From positions 1-62,407 of the forward strand of contig JAVBRU010000006.1 of assembly GCA_031547595.1 (NCBI GenBank): 62,407 nt of DNA, written 5' to 3'. The notes beneath the pieces are model-generated. The model was given only the letters and a program-made list of their open reading frames with translations, ran no database searches and had not been told where the DNA came from. Position 1 is the first letter of the stretch. Every line of letters starts with the position of its first letter. Origin of the DNA: JAVBRU01 sp031547595 (GTDB lineage Bacteria > Bacillota > Clostridia > Christensenellales > Aristaeellaceae). Positions 32,565 to 41,404 of this stretch are shown in pieces. The position numbers and the translations under genes are program-made.

Positions 32565-33869
32565 CTACATTTTTCGATTGTCGATCACACGTTTTGCCTT
32601 GCCTTCGCTGCGAGGCAGGCTGCCTGGCTGGCAAAGCTTGACGCTGACGCTGATGAGCGCTTCGCTGGCCAATTGCGCGGTGATGCGGTTGCGCAGCGTT
32701 TCAAGGTCACGCACCGTGTCACCAATCAGCGTGCGCTCCAGCTCAACTTGCACTTCCACAGTATCCAGGCTGCCCTTGCGGTCCACGATGATCTGATAAT
32801 GCGGCGCAATGCCCTCGATCTTGAGTAGTGCATGCTCGATCTGGGAGGGGAACACGTTGACGCCGCGGATGATCAGCATATCGTCGGTGCGCGCCTTCAC
32901 CCGGCGCATGCGCGCATGGGTGCGGCCGCAAATACAGGGCTCGGGGTTGAGGCAGCTGATATCGTGGGTGCGGTAGCGAAGTAGCGGCATGCCTTCCTTG
33001 GTGAGTGTGGTGAACACCAGCTCGCCCTCTGTGCCGTAGGGCACGGGCAGCAGGTTGTCGTCCACGATCTCCGGCAGGAAGTGATCCTCCCACACGTGCA
33101 GGCCATCCCGCGCGCAGCAGTCCATACTCACGCCGGGGCCCATCATCTCGGTCAGCCCATAGATGTCGCAGGCCTGGATGTTCAGGCGCTTTTCCAGCTG
33201 ATTGCGCATTTCCGCCGTCCAGGGCTCTGCGCCAAATACGCCGGTTTCAAGCTTCAGCTGACTCATGTCCATGCCCTCGCGCTCCATCGCTTCGCCAAGG
33301 TTCAGCGCGTAGGAGGGCGTACAGCACAGGGTGGTCGCGCCAAAGTCCATCAGCAGCATCAATTGCCGCTGGGTATTGCCGCCGCTGACGGGGATTACGG
33401 TGGCGCCGATGCGCTCCGCACCGTAGTGCGCACCCAGGCCGCCCGTGAACAGGCCATACCCGTACGCCACATGCACCACGGATTTTTTGCTCACCCCCGC
33501 ACAGGACAGCGAGCGCGCCATCAGCTCCGCCCAGTTGTCTAAATCGTTTTGCGTATAGCCCGCCACCGTGGGCTTTCCCGTGGTGCCGGACGACGCATGC
33601 ACGCGTACGATTTCGCTTTGCGGCACGGCAAACAGGCCAAAGGGATAGTTGTCCCGAAGGTCGCTTTTATCCGTGAAGGGAAGCAGCCGCACGTCCTCAG
33701 CCACCTTGATATCCTGCGGCGCTACGCCCAGGGCGTCCATTTTGCTCCGATAAAACGCAACATTTTCATAAGCGCGGCGCACCACGCTGCGCAGCTCCCG
33801 GGATTGTATATCGTGGATTTCATCGCGCGATAAGGTTTCTTTCTCTTTGGTCCAAATGATGTTTTCCAA
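32565..33869 (-). CDS. paaK: Phenylacetate-CoA ligase, copy 1
   Basis: 434 residues from a TTG after AAGGTGATTCAGC. ANL-superfamily motifs: ASSGTTGKPTVAGYTQNDL (AMP-binding P-loop), YGLTEMMGPGVSMDC, and the C-terminal DDMLIIRGVNVFPSQIEHAL. A Cys-rich stretch (CLNPEPCICGR) is typical of the anaerobic PaaK group. It activates phenylacetate or related aryl acids to CoA thioesters with ATP. About 50% identical by eye to the second copy at 36165-37460; together they flank iorBA. Confidence 0.92.
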   Translation of the reverse strand: MENIIWTKEKETLSRDEIHDIQSRELRSVVRRAYENVAFYRSKMDALGVAPQDIKVAEDVRLLPFTDKSDLRDNYPFGLFAVPQSEIVRVHASSGTTGKPTVAGYTQNDLDNWAELMARSLSCAGVSKKSVVHVAYGYGLFTGGLGAHYGAERIGATVIPVSGGNTQRQLMLLMDFGATTLCCTPSYALNLGEAMEREGMDMSQLKLETGVFGAEPWTAEMRNQLEKRLNIQACDIYGLTEMMGPGVSMDCCARDGLHVWEDHFLPEIVDDNLLPVPYGTEGELVFTTLTKEGMPLLRYRTHDISCLNPEPCICGRTHARMRRVKARTDDMLIIRGVNVFPSQIEHALLKIEGIAPHYQIIVDRKGSLDTVEVQVELERTLIGDTVRDLETLRNRITAQLASEALISVSVKLCQPGSLPRSEGKAKRVIDNRKM

Positions 33870-33883
33870 GCTGAATCACCTTC

Positions 33884-34438
33884 TTATACTGCACGGCCTG
33901 CGGCAAATGCCGCCAGGTTGGCTTGTAATGTTTTGGGCGGCACACAGGCCGCGATGGCATCCTCCCACTGCTGGACGGAGCAGTCAAACAGCAGGCTGAG
34001 CATACCCAGCAGCACAATATTAACGGCCTTTTCGTTGCCCACCTGCCGCGCAAGGCTGAGCGCGTCGGTGCTCATCACCCGCGCCGCCGCCGGCTGCTCA
34101 GAGGGATACTGCGCCGCACCGGCAATCACCGGCATGGGCGAAATGCGCTGGGTGTTGGTGATGAGCACGCCGCCCGGCTTCAGGAACGGCTGCGCCCGCA
34201 GCGCCTCCAGCCATTCAAAAGACAATACCGCGTCCGCCTGCCCCTTGTCAATCAGCGGGGAATGCACTTTGTCTGCAATGCGCACATGCGTGATCACACT
34301 GCCGCCGCGCTGGCTCATGCCATGCACTTCGCTCACCTTGATGTCGTCGCCCTGAGAAAGCGCCAGTTGGCCGAGGATTCGGCTGGTGAGCAAAATGCCC
34401 TGGCCGCCCACGCCTACGATAATAATATTGGCCTTCAT
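33884..34438 (-). CDS. iorB: Indolepyruvate:ferredoxin oxidoreductase beta subunit
   Basis: 184 residues; start at MKANIIIVGVGGQG, overlapping the iorA stop by ATGA. The gamma-type domain of 2-oxoacid:ferredoxin oxidoreductases is clear: IIVGVGGQGILLTSRILGQL, VSEVHGMSQRGGSVITHVRI and VLSFEWLEALRAQPFLKPGG. With IorA it converts aryl pyruvates (from Trp, Phe, Tyr) to aryl-acetyl-CoA, reducing ferredoxin. Confidence 0.94.
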   Translation of the reverse strand: MKANIIIVGVGGQGILLTSRILGQLALSQGDDIKVSEVHGMSQRGGSVITHVRIADKVHSPLIDKGQADAVLSFEWLEALRAQPFLKPGGVLITNTQRISPMPVIAGAAQYPSEQPAAARVMSTDALSLARQVGNEKAVNIVLLGMLSLLFDCSVQQWEDAIAACVPPKTLQANLAAFAAGRAV

Positions 34439-36153
34439 TTTGCGTCGCCCCCTTTGATTGCGTGAAATGCGCAAATGCTCTGGCACAGGCCGCAGCCCAC
34501 GCACAACGCGGTATCAATACTCACGCCGTTTGTGCCGCGCTCAATGGCGGGGCAGCCAATGCGCATGCACACGCCGCAGTTCTTGCAGTCGTCCACATAG
34601 CAAACGGTCTTTTTGCCCTTATCCAGCAGCGCACAGGGACGGCGCGCAATGATGACGGACACAGCATCGCGGTTAAGTTCTTCCTTCAAAGTGGCGGTCA
34701 ACTCGGGTAAGTTATACGGGTCTACGATGCTGACATGCGCGCCGATGGTCTGGCACAGCGCCTCCAGGTTGAGCTGCGGCGCGATTTCTCCGCGGATGTT
34801 AAAGCCCGTGGAAGGGTTGTGCTGGTGCCCGGTCATGGCCGTGATGCGGTTGTCCAGAATCACCACCGTGATGGACGCGCCGTTATAAACAGCGTCAATC
34901 AGCGATGTAATGCCGCTGTGGATGAAGGTGGAATCCCCCAGCACCGCCACGGCTTTTTTCGAAAATTCTTTGCCATTGGCCTTCTCTGCGCCAAAGGCCA
35001 TGCCGATGCTGGCGCCCATGCACAGCGCGCTGTCCATCGTTGCCAAGGGCTGCAGCGCGCATAGCGTATAGCAGCCAATATCGCCAAACACAGTCAGGCC
35101 CAGCCGCTTGAAGGCATAAAACGTGGCACGGTGCGGGCAGCCGGGGCAAAGCACCGGCGGGCGTGCAGGCAGCGCATCCGGCGTTTCTGTATAATCGGCA
35201 TCGCCAAAGCACGCGGCGATCTTCGCAGCAGACAGCTCGCCCTGCAGGCCGGTCTTGTCTTTTCCGCTCACCGCAATGCCAAGCGCTAGAATGTCTTTTT
35301 CCAGCACGGGCTCCAGCTCTTCTACCACCACCAGCTTGTCCACCTTGGCGGCAAAATCGCGGATCAGCTGCTCAGGCAATGGATAGCTCATTCCCAGCTT
35401 CAGCACGCTGGCCCCGGGCAGTGCTTCCTTCACATAGGCGTATACCACGCCGGAGCATACAATGCCGAGCTTTGTATCGCTCATTTCCACCGTATTGATG
35501 GCAAATGCAGAGGCATCTGCCGCCATCTGCTTCTCCCGCGCTTCCACCACCAGATGACGCTTCCTCGCCATGCCGGGCATCATCACGTATTTCAGCGGAT
35601 TTTTTTCATATTCTTTCACCGCCACCTCGGCGCGCTCGCCAAGCTCCACCGGGGAGCGGGAGTGCGACAGACGCGTTGTCATGCGCAGCATCACCGGCGT
35701 GTCGTACTGTTCGGACAGCTCAAAGGCCAGCTTGGTATAAGCGACGCATTCCGCGCTGTCCGCAGGCTCCAATACCGGAATATGGGCGCTGCGCGCCACC
35801 ATGCGGCTGTCCTGCTCGTTCTGGCTGGAGTGCATGGCGGGGTCGTCCGCGCACACGATCACCAGGCCGCCGTTCACGCCTGTATAAGCTGCGGTGAAAA
35901 TGGGATCGGACGCCACGTTGACGCCCACATGCTTCATGCAGCTCATCGCACGTGCGCCCGTCATGGACGCGCCAAAGGCGACCTCAACGGACACTTTTTC
36001 GTTGGTCGCCCATTCGCAATTGATTTCGGGGTAGGTCGCGCAGTTTTCGGTGATTTCGGTGCTGGGGGTGCCGGGATAGCTGGCCACCACGCGCACGCCT
36101 GCCTCCCACGCGCCGCGCGCCACCGCTTCATTGCCAAGCATTAATTTCTTCAT
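34435..36153 (-). CDS. iorA: Indolepyruvate:ferredoxin oxidoreductase alpha subunit
   Basis: 572 residues, ATG after AGGAGCTTATGAT. An N-terminal pyrimidine-binding domain (GNEAVARGAWEAGVRVVASY, PGTPSTEITEN) is followed by the TPP-binding domain (CPGCPHRATFYAFKRLGL, GDIGCYTLCALQPL, GDSTFIHSGITSLIDAVYNG, DNRITAMTGHQHNPSTG). The C-terminus holds two [4Fe-4S] clusters (CKNCGVCMRIGCPAI and CVGCGLCQSICAFHAI). Catalyses oxidative decarboxylation of aryl pyruvates with CoA. It lies between iorB and the second paaK in one operon. Confidence 0.95.
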   Translation of the reverse strand: MKKLMLGNEAVARGAWEAGVRVVASYPGTPSTEITENCATYPEINCEWATNEKVSVEVAFGASMTGARAMSCMKHVGVNVASDPIFTAAYTGVNGGLVIVCADDPAMHSSQNEQDSRMVARSAHIPVLEPADSAECVAYTKLAFELSEQYDTPVMLRMTTRLSHSRSPVELGERAEVAVKEYEKNPLKYVMMPGMARKRHLVVEAREKQMAADASAFAINTVEMSDTKLGIVCSGVVYAYVKEALPGASVLKLGMSYPLPEQLIRDFAAKVDKLVVVEELEPVLEKDILALGIAVSGKDKTGLQGELSAAKIAACFGDADYTETPDALPARPPVLCPGCPHRATFYAFKRLGLTVFGDIGCYTLCALQPLATMDSALCMGASIGMAFGAEKANGKEFSKKAVAVLGDSTFIHSGITSLIDAVYNGASITVVILDNRITAMTGHQHNPSTGFNIRGEIAPQLNLEALCQTIGAHVSIVDPYNLPELTATLKEELNRDAVSVIIARRPCALLDKGKKTVCYVDDCKNCGVCMRIGCPAIERGTNGVSIDTALCVGCGLCQSICAFHAIKGGDAK

Positions 36154-36164
36154 ATCATAAGCTC

Positions 36165-37460
36165 CTATTTCCGTAGATCAGACACGCGCTTGGCTTTGCC
36201 TTCAAAGCGCTTGAGGGTGTTGGGTGAAACCAAGGTGACCTTGGCATCGATGCTCAGCATCGTGCGAAGGGCGTTGTGGATGCGCCCCTGCAGACGTTCG
36301 AGCTCGCCGTACTTTTCCAGCAGCCGCGCGTCGGTCAGTTCCACCTTGACCTCGATATGATCCATATACCCCGTGCGGGTAACCACAATCTCGTAGTTCG
36401 GGCCCACGCCTTCGGTGGCAATCAGCACGCTCTCGATCTGGGAGGGGAACACGTTGACGCCGCGGATGATCAGCATATCGTCGCTGCGGCCCTTGATCTT
36501 CTCCATGCGCAGCAGCGTGCGGCCACAGGCGCAGGGTTCTTCAATCAGACGCGTAATGTCCCGGGTGCGGTAGCGCAGCGCGGGCTGGCCGCGTTTGGAC
36601 AGCGTCGTCAGCACCATTTCGCCCTGTTCACCCATCGGCAGGGGGTCTCCCGTTTCGGGGTCAATAATCTCCGCATAAAAATGATCTTCGTTGATGTGCA
36701 TGCCGCACTTGCAGGTACACTCCCCCGCTACGCCGGGGCCGAGAAGCTCCGTGAGGCCATAGTTCTCTGTGGCAGTGATGCCCCAGCGCTTCTCCAGCTC
36801 CGCGCGCATTTCCTCAGTGGATGCTTCCGCGCCAAACAGGCCGATGCGCAGCTTCAGATCGGGCAGCGCACCCATCTTTTCGGCCACCTCCGCCATATAA
36901 AGGGCATAGCTCGGGGTCGCTACCAGCGCAGTAGCGCCAAAATCCCGCATGATATTGATCTGCCGCTCCGTATTGCCGCTGGAGATGGGGATAATCGCCG
37001 CGCCCACCTTCTCCCAGCCGCCGTGCAAGCCAAAGGCGCCGGTAAACAGCGTGTAGCCAAAGGCGATCTGCACAATGTCTTCATCCGAGCCACCGGCCGC
37101 CACCACAATGCGGGCAATGTTCTCCGCCCACATGTCCAGGTCGTCCCTTGTGTAGCCTGCGGTGATGGGCTGCCCCGTGGTGCCCGATGACGCATGAATG
37201 CGCACAATTTCCTTCATCGGCACGGCGAGCAGCTTAAAGGGGTATTGCTCCCGGAGGTCATGCTTGCTGGTGAGCGGGATATACTTGATATCGGATAACT
37301 GCCGGATATCGTCCGGCGTCACGTTTGCCGCCTGCATCTTGGCACGGTACATGGGCACATTGTCGTACGCGTGCCGCACAGACCATTGCAGCCTTTGCAG
37401 TTGCAGCGCCGCCATTTCATCTCGCGGCATCGTTTCAATACTGGGGTTCCACATTTTCAT
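36165..37460 (-). CDS. paaK: Phenylacetate-CoA ligase, copy 2
   Basis: 431 residues. Start at the second ATG (MKMWNPSIET), 9 nt from GGAAGG; the first ATG is too close to that site. Motifs: ASSGTTGQPITAGYTRDDLD, YGLTELLGPGVAGECTCKCG, LLRMEKIKGRSDDMLIIRGV and the terminal KRFEGKAKRVSDLRK. The same family as the first copy; having both suggests different aryl acids or directions. It is the first gene of the operon paaK2-iorA-iorB-paaK1-ACT. The gap upstream (37461-37707) has a TATACT box at 37552-37557 but no good -35. Confidence 0.92.
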   Translation of the reverse strand: MKMWNPSIETMPRDEMAALQLQRLQWSVRHAYDNVPMYRAKMQAANVTPDDIRQLSDIKYIPLTSKHDLREQYPFKLLAVPMKEIVRIHASSGTTGQPITAGYTRDDLDMWAENIARIVVAAGGSDEDIVQIAFGYTLFTGAFGLHGGWEKVGAAIIPISSGNTERQINIMRDFGATALVATPSYALYMAEVAEKMGALPDLKLRIGLFGAEASTEEMRAELEKRWGITATENYGLTELLGPGVAGECTCKCGMHINEDHFYAEIIDPETGDPLPMGEQGEMVLTTLSKRGQPALRYRTRDITRLIEEPCACGRTLLRMEKIKGRSDDMLIIRGVNVFPSQIESVLIATEGVGPNYEIVVTRTGYMDHIEVKVELTDARLLEKYGELERLQGRIHNALRTMLSIDAKVTLVSPNTLKRFEGKAKRVSDLRK

Positions 37461-37707
37461 GGTCATTTACCTTCCGTTCTACTCCACAGAGTGTTTTGGC
37501 CCGCGCCCTTCAAAACTGCAATACTCCATCGCGCGGACTATATATTATGAAAGTATACCATTTACGGCATGAAAATAAAAGCACAAATTTTGTACTTGCT
37601 CGGATGCATGCCGCGACATGCCATCCCCGCCCCGCTGTCATCCCGCTTCGGCTGCCCACGGCACCGCAAAACGGATAGACCTACTTGTAACAAGTTTCGC
37701 TTTCACC

Positions 37708-37736
37708 TTGACTTTTTATGGATTTCCCATTATAAT
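37708..37736 (+). promoter_or_regulatory. Sigma-A promoter of the second peptide/ABC module
   Basis: TTGACT, 17 nt, TATAAT. Transcription would start near 37743, leaving a leader of about 320 nt before the small secreted protein gene. Confidence 0.75.
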
Positions 37737-37742
37737 CAAGGT

Positions 37743-38065
37743 ACAGTATACGCAGGTTTCATGAAACTGAAAGCAACTTCAACTCGTCCTAATTGTTTCA
37801 CTTTCTCAACATCACACGCATATCGCCTTACGCGATTCATGCTATTTTGACTATTTCAATTACATAGAATGTTTCCATGTTTTTTCATTTAGTCTTTATA
37901 TCCCATTTTTTATCTTAAAAACCGGTAAAAGGGCCCTGCTGATTTGCTTGAATGCTCCGTCACCTGTATATTTCCTCAGCCGAACCCCATAAAAGGAGGA
38001 GATTCCATTGATCATGTTGCCGTCTCTCACTTCTTGAATCGGCGATGCGAAAGGAGAAATTAACC
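37743..38065 (+). other. Long AT-rich leader of the second peptide module
   Basis: The 320 nt contain no recognised riboswitch. Two short frames are visible: 37761-37850 (29 codons starting MKLKATSTRPNCFTF, with only a weak AGG upstream) and 38008-38037 (9 codons from a TTG placed 7 nt after AAGGAGGA, reading MIMLPSLTS). The second has a strong ribosome binding site and ends 28 nt before the real gene, so it may affect its translation. Confidence 0.4.
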
Positions 38066-38506
38066 GTGAAGAAAAAGAAGATTCAGATTTTGGTATGCTG
38101 TATGTTGCTTTTGCTTATCGGACTGGAAACTGCTTTCTCAGTGAACTTCGGAACTTATTGGTTTCACGACATAGGACCTACTGTTGACTCGCCCAGTGGG
38201 TTATGCTATGGCACCGCAGGAGAAAACAGGATAACTGTTAACAACTCAAACTGTTCGTCTGATCAAGTCTTCGGTGCAAGAACCCGAGGAAATGTCAACA
38301 CTCCAGGAGAATCGGTGGGCGGGTATGTTACCTTTTACTCGAATGGTGTTCAAAATAGCTACTATTACAGTAGGTTCAAGGATCCAATCACGAATCAGTT
38401 TGATATGCTAGACGGGAAATATCTGTTTATCCGTTGCAAAAAGGATGATGCATCAGATGACGTTGTAAACATGCTCTATGTGTCGGGCTATTTTAGTCCT
38501 GGTTAA
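38066..38506 (+). CDS. Small secreted protein, second peptide module
   Basis: 146 residues from a GTG 9 nt after AAAGGAG (an ATG at 38045 lies upstream of that site). A strong signal peptide (KKKKIQILVCCMLLLLIGLE) is followed by a mature part of about 120 residues rich in Gly, Asn, Ser and Tyr: SVNFGTYWFHDIGPTVDSPS, GLCYGTAGENR, GESVGGYVTFYSNGVQNSYY. Three Cys are visible in the mature part (GLCYG, NSNCSSD, IRCKK). No family recognised. Like the peptide at 12908 it is followed by a hairpin and transporter genes, so a secreted bacteriocin- or signal-like role is possible but unproven. Confidence 0.65.
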   Translation: MKKKKIQILVCCMLLLLIGLETAFSVNFGTYWFHDIGPTVDSPSGLCYGTAGENRITVNNSNCSSDQVFGARTRGNVNTPGESVGGYVTFYSNGVQNSYYYSRFKDPITNQFDMLDGKYLFIRCKKDDASDDVVNMLYVSGYFSPG

Positions 38507-38532
38507 TATTCTGTTTTGAACCAGACTACCAC

Positions 38533-38572
38533 GGAGGCGCTTGCTAGCAAATGACTTGCTGCTAGCGCCTCC
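38533..38572 (+). other. Stable hairpin after the second small secreted protein
   Basis: GGAGGCGCT/AGCGCCTCC with an additional inner GCAA/TTGC pairing and no T-run. It has the same position relative to the peptide gene as the hairpin at 13293-13321. Confidence 0.6.
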
Positions 38573-38614
38573 CTTGGACAACGATGTAATGTATCAGGAA
38601 AGGAGCTATCCAAA

Positions 38615-39742
38615 ATGAGAAGTCAACGAAAATTAAAACACCTTTTATGCTGCTGTGTGTTGATAGCCATTCTCATCCCGCCTGCCCTGGCTTGTGCGGA
38701 GGATGCAACCCAGCTAAGCCTAACACTCCCCTCCGGCGCAAAAATAGACGCTGAACTTGTTGGCACTTTCCCAGAAGCATTGCCCGTATACCGTGCACGG
38801 GCAAAACAGTTTGATGTACAGCAGATGATTGACACCTTTTCTCAGGATCCACAATCACTGGTGCAAGTTAAAGACACATATTTGATAAGTGAATCCGAGT
38901 TATTCACCACGCCGAAAGCGGGTCCCTATAACAGAGGTGGTACGATGGCTTTTTTTAGCCTATGGTTCCGTTCTGTAACAGAATATATGTTTCACTCTTA
39001 CCCCGTATATTTTGATGACGCAAGCGCCTATTATAACCGAGCCTGTAATTTTATGTCGCGGGAGAACGCCATCCAGCACATGAAGCAAACCATCATGCAA
39101 TTCATGGATAACATGCAGATAGAACCATTGCAGCTGCTGGCATTGCGCGCGGACGATCTGCGCACGATGCAACAAGCGCTATGGGAGCACGCAGAATTTA
39201 AACGTATGCTGCCGGATCAGCCTTATGAAAAAATAGACCCTGTTACCCAGGAACACGAGATTTACTGGGCTCATTTCAAGTTGTATTTGAACGGCATCCC
39301 GTTGCTGGGCGACAGCGACACCTACAACTATCCAGGCGTTCCCTCTCCTAACACGTTTATACCCTCTCATTGTTGGATAGGGCTGATGCCCAGAGGATAT
39401 ATGGAGGTAAGGGTAGAGGGCGCTGTGGATTTTATATCAGAAAGCGAGCCGCAGCAGCTGTTGACCCTGGATGAAATCCTGAAGGTGTACGATGCGTTTA
39501 TGGATAACAACGGCGACTATCGTTATCCGAAAACCATACATCGCATTTATTTGGAGTACATCCCTGTGAATATCGATTGGGAAAACAATTGCGACCGGGA
39601 TTTGCGCCCCTTCTGGTGCTTCTCGGAAGAAAAAGCGCAAAGCACAGGGGACAGCACCAGAAACCTGTCGGATTGCGCTTACCGCTTTGACGCCATCACC
39701 GGAGAGTTGCTGCCATCGGGCATCTGGCCGGAGCAAGAATGA
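38615..39742 (+). CDS. Large secreted protein of unknown function in the second peptide module
   Basis: 375 residues, ATG after AAGGAGCTATCCAAA. Signal peptide RKLKHLLCCCVLIAILIPPA with a processing site near LAC-AED. The C-terminal region (LDEILKVYDAFMDN, LRPFWCFSEE, FDAITGELLPSG) resembles the end of the secreted protein at 57324-58403 (DDALDILKANM, ARPVWRFAS, FIDAVTGEVLP), so both belong to one family. The DA-TG-E-LP ending is typical of YycH/propeptide-like secreted proteins of Clostridia. Function unknown; its place next to the permeases suggests an accessory or immunity-like surface role. It overlaps the following reading frame at its stop. Confidence 0.65.
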   Translation: MRSQRKLKHLLCCCVLIAILIPPALACAEDATQLSLTLPSGAKIDAELVGTFPEALPVYRARAKQFDVQQMIDTFSQDPQSLVQVKDTYLISESELFTTPKAGPYNRGGTMAFFSLWFRSVTEYMFHSYPVYFDDASAYYNRACNFMSRENAIQHMKQTIMQFMDNMQIEPLQLLALRADDLRTMQQALWEHAEFKRMLPDQPYEKIDPVTQEHEIYWAHFKLYLNGIPLLGDSDTYNYPGVPSPNTFIPSHCWIGLMPRGYMEVRVEGAVDFISESEPQQLLTLDEILKVYDAFMDNNGDYRYPKTIHRIYLEYIPVNIDWENNCDRDLRPFWCFSEEKAQSTGDSTRNLSDCAYRFDAITGELLPSGIWPEQE

Positions 39743-39765
39743 CATTACAGAGGAGCTGTTTCCCC

Positions 39766-40569
39766 ATGAAAAACAAACAACAGTTACGGTTGCTGGGAAG
39801 CGACTTGAAACGGGCGTTTTCCTATAAGTTATGGCTGTGTGTGCCGCTGATCCCGCTGCTGGTACTGCTGGATAATGTAGGAGATGCACGGCATATCGGA
39901 AGCTCAGAGCATCTTTCAATTTTCTATTTTTACTTTCATTCTGTATCATTCGGCGGCGTATTTGGCACTTCGCTGCTGAGCATGCTCTGCGTGGTTCCCT
40001 TTGTTTGGGCGGCGCAGACAGAAATCGGCGCGCGGTATGCGGCGTATCCTGCGCAGCGCGTGAGCACACGGTCTTACTGCTTGTCCAAATTCATCACAGG
40101 GATTGTTAGTGGCGGTGCCCTCAATGCACTTGGGTTTTCGTTATTCTTTCTGGTTATGCGCTTCCTGCTGCCGCCCATCTCTGCCGATGATGCCCAATCT
40201 CTTTCCACCCTCGCCTTTGTCCGTTTTCTCTCGCTGGATTCCGTGCTGCCCTATGCGCTGTTTGCCTGCCTGTTCGGCTTTTTACGGGGAGCGCTGTGGT
40301 GCGGCGTCGCTATGATGATTTCCCTCAAAACCACCTCCGCAGCCGCCGTATACCTGACTCCCTTTGTGGGGTTATACCTGCTTCGGCAAGGATCGGTCAC
40401 GCTTGAAATTCCCTCGTCGATGCGGCCTGATCTTTGGCTGGACATGCGCGTGCTGCTACAGAAATCGGAAATCGTCACAGTCTTGGCCTCTCTCATTTTC
40501 GTGGGTGTGGTTCTTCTGATATGCGGTATCATCTTTCTGAGGGATGGGAGGCGATTGCTTGAAGCTTGA
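39766..40569 (+). CDS. ABC-2-like permease, first of a pair
   Basis: 267 residues. Two starts are possible: ATG 39739 overlapping the previous stop, or ATG 39766 (MKNKQQLRLLGSDLKRAFSY), 10 nt after AGAGGAG, which I prefer. Six or so membrane segments (LWLCVPLIPLLVLLDN; FGTSLLSMLCVVPFVWAAQ; GGALNALGFSLFFLVMRFLL; SVLPYALFACLFGFLRGALW; AVYLTPFVGLYLL; VTVLASLIFVGVVLLICGI). The arrangement recalls permeases of lantibiotic-immunity and drug-export ABC systems. It is paired with the next gene and the ATPase. Confidence 0.7.
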   Translation: MKNKQQLRLLGSDLKRAFSYKLWLCVPLIPLLVLLDNVGDARHIGSSEHLSIFYFYFHSVSFGGVFGTSLLSMLCVVPFVWAAQTEIGARYAAYPAQRVSTRSYCLSKFITGIVSGGALNALGFSLFFLVMRFLLPPISADDAQSLSTLAFVRFLSLDSVLPYALFACLFGFLRGALWCGVAMMISLKTTSAAAVYLTPFVGLYLLRQGSVTLEIPSSMRPDLWLDMRVLLQKSEIVTVLASLIFVGVVLLICGIIFLRDGRRLLEA

Positions 40570-41404
40570 TTACGCCGCTCGCGGCCTGCGGCTGACAGGA
40601 TACCGGATCAAAAGAGAGCTGGCCCGCGCGTCGGCACTGCTGGCATTTGTCGGCGTCGGCCTCTATGTATACAACCAACTAAAAAGTGTGGTGCGCGTGT
40701 GCATGGCTAATCAGTTTTCTGCCACACTGGCGGGCTTTGCCTTTTTGACCAACGGCTCGGTCACTCAGCTGGTAATCATGACCGGCGCCATCGCGCTATT
40801 TTGCCACGCGCCCTTTCGGGATGAGCTTTACCCCCAGCTGATCGTGCGCAGCGGCAAGCGCGGGTGGACAATCGCCAATATTACGTCTATTCTGGTGCTC
40901 TCCGCGATGTATGTGCTGTTTTTGCTGCTGGTATATGTTGTAAGCATGTTGCCTGTGCTGGAGCTTTCCACCAAGTGGGGGCAGGCGTGGACGCTGCTTT
41001 CCCGGTCGGGAAGCTATATTTTGTCTATTTCTGTGAGCAACCTGCTGACAGGAACCATGAGGGGACAGGATGCGTTTTTGTATGCCCTGCTGCTGGAATA
41101 TAGCTGCGTGGCCTTCATCGGGCTTTGCATATACGCGGGAAACTGCCTGCATGCCAAGCCGCTGGGGCTGTATGCGGGTTGCGCCTTTTTGCTGATGGAC
41201 ATTTTTGTATGGAACGTGATGCCCAACAGCTGGCGTGCCGTATCCCCTATTTCGGTGGCGATGCTTGCCTTCTACAGGGACAACAGTGGCACGCTCACCT
41301 GGCGTAACCCGACCCTCCTGTACGGCGGCGGTGGTGCTTTTTGCATCGGCATGATCTGGCTGCTTGAAAATCGATTCATGAGAGGCAGAGAGAAAAATGA
41401 ATGA
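40559..41404 (+). CDS. ABC-2-like permease, second of a pair
   Basis: 281 residues from a TTG 7 nt after GGGAGG, overlapping the previous gene by 11 nt; an upstream ATG at 40544 overlaps that site. Six membrane segments are visible (LLAFVGVGLYVYNQ; SVTQLVIMTGAIALF; ILVLSAMYVLFLLLVYVVSM; ALLLEYSCVAFIGLCIYAG; GLYAGCAFLLMDIFVW; GAFCIGMIWLLENRFM). A PFRDELYPQLIVRSGKRGW stretch on the cytoplasmic side likely contacts the ATPase. Partner of the preceding permease. Confidence 0.7.
   Translation: MKLDYAARGLRLTGYRIKRELARASALLAFVGVGLYVYNQLKSVVRVCMANQFSATLAGFAFLTNGSVTQLVIMTGAIALFCHAPFRDELYPQLIVRSGKRGWTIANITSILVLSAMYVLFLLLVYVVSMLPVLELSTKWGQAWTLLSRSGSYILSISVSNLLTGTMRGQDAFLYALLLEYSCVAFIGLCIYAGNCLHAKPLGLYAGCAFLLMDIFVWNVMPNSWRAVSPISVAMLAFYRDNSGTLTWRNPTLLYGGGGAFCIGMIWLLENRFMRGREKNE

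Noticed and set aside
37571..37600. Near-palindrome GCACAAATTTTGTAC as an operator of the aryl-acid operon
   Set aside because: Imperfect, and located where no convincing -35/-10 pair can be placed; not strong enough to call.
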